In this document: in pieces, positions 6,801 through 7,335 of the stretch
How the letters are laid out: the number at the start of each line of letters is the position of its first letter
Position numbering within the stretch: the stretch's first letter is position 1
NCBI GenBank assembly: GCA_021106655.1
Contig: JAIOTT010000363.1
Span: forward strand, 1 to 7,335
Origin: Bacteroidales bacterium
GTDB lineage: Bacteria > Bacteroidota > Bacteroidia > Bacteroidales > SMBSF77
Length of the DNA: 7,335 bases
Direction of reading: 5' to 3'
Position numbers and translations under genes: made by a program
The notes under the pieces: generated by a model
Seen by the model: only the letters and a program-made list of their open reading frames with translations
Database searches by the model: none
What the model was told of the DNA's origin: nothing

Positions 6801-7335
6801 GGTTAGCAGCTGTTCCGTTAAGAGTATAAGTTTCGTATTCGCAAATTGCATCATCAGGTCCTGCACCAGGAACTGGCAGAAGCTGTATAAATAATGTAAT
6901 AATATCTGTTGCAGCTGCTGTACATGGGCCAATGGCACTTGCTGTTAGCGTAAGCGAAGCTATTCCGTTAATTTTATCCAGAGGACCGGGTGTATAGGTT
7001 GCTCCTAATATTGTTGCGTCGTCAAAAACACCATCACCTGCCGTTGTCCATAATATCGAGCTTTGAATAGATGCTGTGCCTGTAAGAGTATATGTTTCAT
7101 CCTCACATATAGTTGCATCTGCACCTGCATCTGCAAGGGGTAACAACTGAATAAACAAGGTCATGGTATCTGTGGCTGAAGTAGTACAAGGACCTATGGC
7201 ATTTGAGGTTAAAATCAAATCAACTGAACCATTCAAAATATCATTTATTCCTGGGGTATATATTGCTCCAAGTACTGCGACATTGTTAAAGAGACCATCG
7301 CCTGTTGTTGCCCATAATACTGAGCTTTGGTTAAA
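3889..7335 (-). CDS. Giant modular secreted protein with T9SS type B (CHU_C) sorting domain; N-terminus beyond right edge
   Basis: The frame is open from the right edge to a TAA at 3889, giving 1148 visible residues. A TTG at 7236 is not a start: the 33 codons before it continue the same repeat (SSVLWATTGDGLFNNVAVLG). Modules in order (fragment numbering): three of about 85-88 residues (1-239; WTTAGDGVFDD, YTPG, AIGPC); a PKD-like module (240-323); four of 88-89 residues (324-678; VTGGGSYC, GNQTAAGTYTVIAT); one module (679-763) with ALAGVGGPYDITYSY; four shorter Ig-like modules of about 70-75 residues (764-1053); and the C-terminal domain (1054-1148) with VPNAFTPNGNYVNDVF, IYNRWGQQVFES, WDGTYKG and VTGHVTLLK. 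By family knowledge that last domain directs export through the type IX system and cell-surface attachment or release. Almost every module carries two cysteines in fixed places. No catalytic domain is visible, so adhesion, surface-layer or motility roles are guesses; an enzyme could lie in the missing N-terminus. Confidence 0.95.
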   Translation of the reverse strand, partial: FNQSSVLWATTGDGLFNNVAVLGAIYTPGINDILNGSVDLILTSNAIGPCTTSATDTMTLFIQLLPLADAGADATICEDETYTLTGTASIQSSILWTTAGDGVFDDATILGATYTPGPLDKINGIASLTLTASAIGPCTAAATDIITLFIQLLPVPGAGPDDAICEYETYTLNGTAANQSSILWLTAGDGTFNNINILNPVYTPGGGDIAAGSVVLSLQLFGVIPCGDSIDSMILTINPEPAPVISGSIEECENACVDYSTPNVSGNTYTWVVTGGIITGGIGTNQITVCWGLFGTGTVTLTETVGATGCFITTAPYDVTINPLPNVFSVTGGGSSCDGGTGIDVGLFASELGVNYQLQLNNVDFGLPTVGTGVALNYPNQTDAGTYTIIATNTVTGCIDTMAGNAIIVINPLPVVYNVTGGGSYCAGFLGLAVGLDGSQNGISYQMQLNNIDFGLPVVGTGAAFSFGNQTAAGTYTVIATTPLGCVDTMNASVDIIINPLPTQFTVTGGGTYCAGGIGVDVGVDSTEVGIDYQLLINGVNTGAALVGIDAPISFGNQTAGGTYTVIATNPITSCSDTMIDSVLVIVAPLPLVFNVTGGGAYCVGGPGRDIGLDGSEIGIEYFLTLGGFTQVDSTMGTGIAISFGNQTTAGNYIVTAVDTATGCSSLMSGDTNIIINPAPTVSFSGLAANYCANDPADTLTGSEYPFGVFNSSLGAGLVDYGNGKALFSPALAGVGGPYDITYSYANSLGCQDDTIMQVTVNPIPNANAGQDTTICIGQPAFLAATGGNTFLWSTGNVTPSITVNPVIQTTYYVTVSQFGCSNDDSVTVFVNVIPVADAGTDVDICVGANVTLTASGGTNYEWNTVPPVYVEQITVVPMVTTTYVVTVSDDIGCSDSDDVTVDVHDIPLIWTAPGGPAICRDSSIVITANGAVSYSWDPVEGLSSPSGTIVTASPTITTTYSITGTSFYGCVGSGSVTVTVYPTPTPKISDSTYLCLGETLTLDAGRFDGWHWYLWNDGSSTQRINIDYPGLYWVKVANPGCSVTDTIIVNQCTEIWVPNAFTPNGNYVNDVFKAQASTEFEEFHLNIYNRWGQQVFESDNIHIGWDGTYKGSICPEGVYIWVIKYLGMGNHYLDKEGMVTGHVTLLK
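3892..4176 (-). other. CHU_C / type B T9SS C-terminal sorting domain (within the giant CDS)
   Basis: These 95 codons encode the end of the protein, from TEIWVPNAFTPNGN to VTLLK. The landmarks are PNAFTPNGN-VNDVF, the NIYNRWGQQVFES strand pair, GWDGTYKG, and PEGVYIWVIKY, which together are diagnostic of the gliding-motility-associated C-terminal domain. The usual acidic residue after PNG is replaced: the protein has PNGNYVND where PNGDGxND is typical. The domain is otherwise whole. Confidence 0.93.
4177..5046 (-). repeat. Four short Ig-like modules (within the giant CDS)
   Basis: The protein modules run 5046-4831, 4830-4612, 4611-4387 and 4386-4177. They share the plan: a cysteine after the first strand (TTICIG, VDICVG, PAICRD, TYLCLG), a W-containing strand (FLWSTG, YEWNT, YSWDP, YLWND), a T-rich TTTY(Y/V/S) strand in the first three, and a GC-S/D ending. 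The first three resemble one another most; the fourth instead has GLYWVKV and may act as a junction to the sorting domain. Similarity is at protein level, with little exact DNA repetition. Confidence 0.8.
5047..5301 (-). other. Single ALAGVGGPYDITYSY-type module (within the giant CDS)
   Basis: These 85 codons differ from both neighbouring module families. The module begins APTVSFSGLAANYC, has a YPFGVFNSSLGAG segment and ends with ALAGVGGPYDITYSY and LGCQDDT. This pattern is familiar from other large surface proteins of Bacteroidota and normally occurs as one or a few copies. It keeps the two-cysteine arrangement of its neighbours. Confidence 0.7.
5302..6366 (-). repeat. Four tandem 88-89-residue modules, VTGGGxxC type (within the giant CDS)
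   Basis: Copies occupy 6366-6100, 6099-5836, 5835-5569 and 5568-5302, that is 267, 264, 267 and 267 bases. Each opens LPxxFxVTGGGxxC, has a SxxGxxYxL strand, a GTG or GID turn, NQTxxGxYxxxA, a C-x-D/S-x-M segment and ends INP or VAP. The first two copies share about 53 of 88 residues by eye, including QLNNxDFGLPxVGTG. The later copies are more diverged. The pattern indicates tandem duplication followed by drift. Confidence 0.9.
6367..6618 (-). other. PKD-like module with four cysteines (within the giant CDS)
   Basis: These 84 codons, opening EPAPVISGSIEECENACVDY, contain the PKD-like strand NTYTWVVTGG and end in TGCFITTAPYDVTINP. This is the only visible module of the protein with four cysteines rather than two (EEC, NAC, VCW, TGC). 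It separates the two long module families. Confidence 0.7.
6619..7335 (-). repeat. Three tandem 85-88-residue modules, WTTAGDG type, first one cut by the right edge
   Basis: Copies occupy 7335-7138 (cut at the edge), 7137-6874 and 6873-6619. Each has AGxDxxICExETYTL (absent from the cut copy), QSSxLWxTxGDGxFxN/D, a YTPG turn, a strand with NGSVDLILT-like text, and a GPC or IPC cysteine. The first two end in the same TLFIQLLP linker; the third ends ILTINP. At least one more copy's start lies beyond the edge, so the copy number is a minimum. Confidence 0.88.

Noticed and set aside
7234..7236. TTG as the start of the giant protein
   Set aside because: The same frame continues upstream to the window edge with clear repeat-module sequence, so the gene is 5'-truncated by the window.
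5302..7335. CRISPR-like or mobile-element repeats
   Set aside because: The periodicity (264-267 bases) is coding, in frame and diverged; there are no identical short direct repeats with unique spacers, no cas genes and no transposase.
1..7335. A new multi-gene defence, secretion or metabolic system
   Set aside because: The four genes have separate gaps, individual promoter-like boxes and unrelated roles; nothing links them beyond sharing a strand.

Overview
The window looks like chromosomal DNA of a member of the Bacteroidota. Three things point there: a very large, secreted, Ig/PKD-like repeat protein ending in the gliding-motility-type (CHU_C, type B) sorting domain of the type IX secretion system; matches to the TAnnTTTG -7 element of Bacteroidota promoters; and AT-rich DNA whose gaps are filled with short-period intergenic repeats of a kind common in that phylum. 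Genus cannot be set from the sequence alone.

Layout: all four genes lie on the minus strand, so they are read from right to left. From the right edge: (i) 7335-3889, the C-terminal 1148 residues of a giant modular T9SS cargo protein whose N-terminus is outside the window; (ii) 3607-2936, a compact 223-residue spermidine-synthase-like SAM-dependent methyltransferase fold protein; (iii) 2740-605, a full-length Tex (RNA-binding, transcription accessory) protein; (iv) 372-1, the N-terminal 124 residues of an alpha/beta hydrolase lipoprotein that runs off the left edge. No tRNA, rRNA, CRISPR array, transposase or phage gene was found.

The genes are separated by gaps of 281, 197 and 232 bases. None is tight enough to argue for a classical operon, and two gaps hold a promoter-like TAnnTTTG box directly ahead of the next gene. 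A hairpin followed by a T-rich tract lies after the giant gene. The genes therefore look like independent units, and I see no shared pathway: the giant protein acts at the cell surface or outside, the hydrolase is probably anchored in an envelope membrane, and Tex and the methyltransferase-like protein are cytoplasmic.

Every gap holds short-period repeat DNA. Gap 373-604 has two adjoining arrays of 7-base units and a widespread CTTCGACAAGCTCAG-type motif. Gap 2741-2935 has a two-armed array with units spaced 10-11 bases. Gap 3608-3888 has a decayed, inverted relative of the 7-base array. These repeats and the internal module organisation of the giant protein, with one cysteine pair per module, are the most notable features. 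I did not find convincing evidence of a new multi-gene system.
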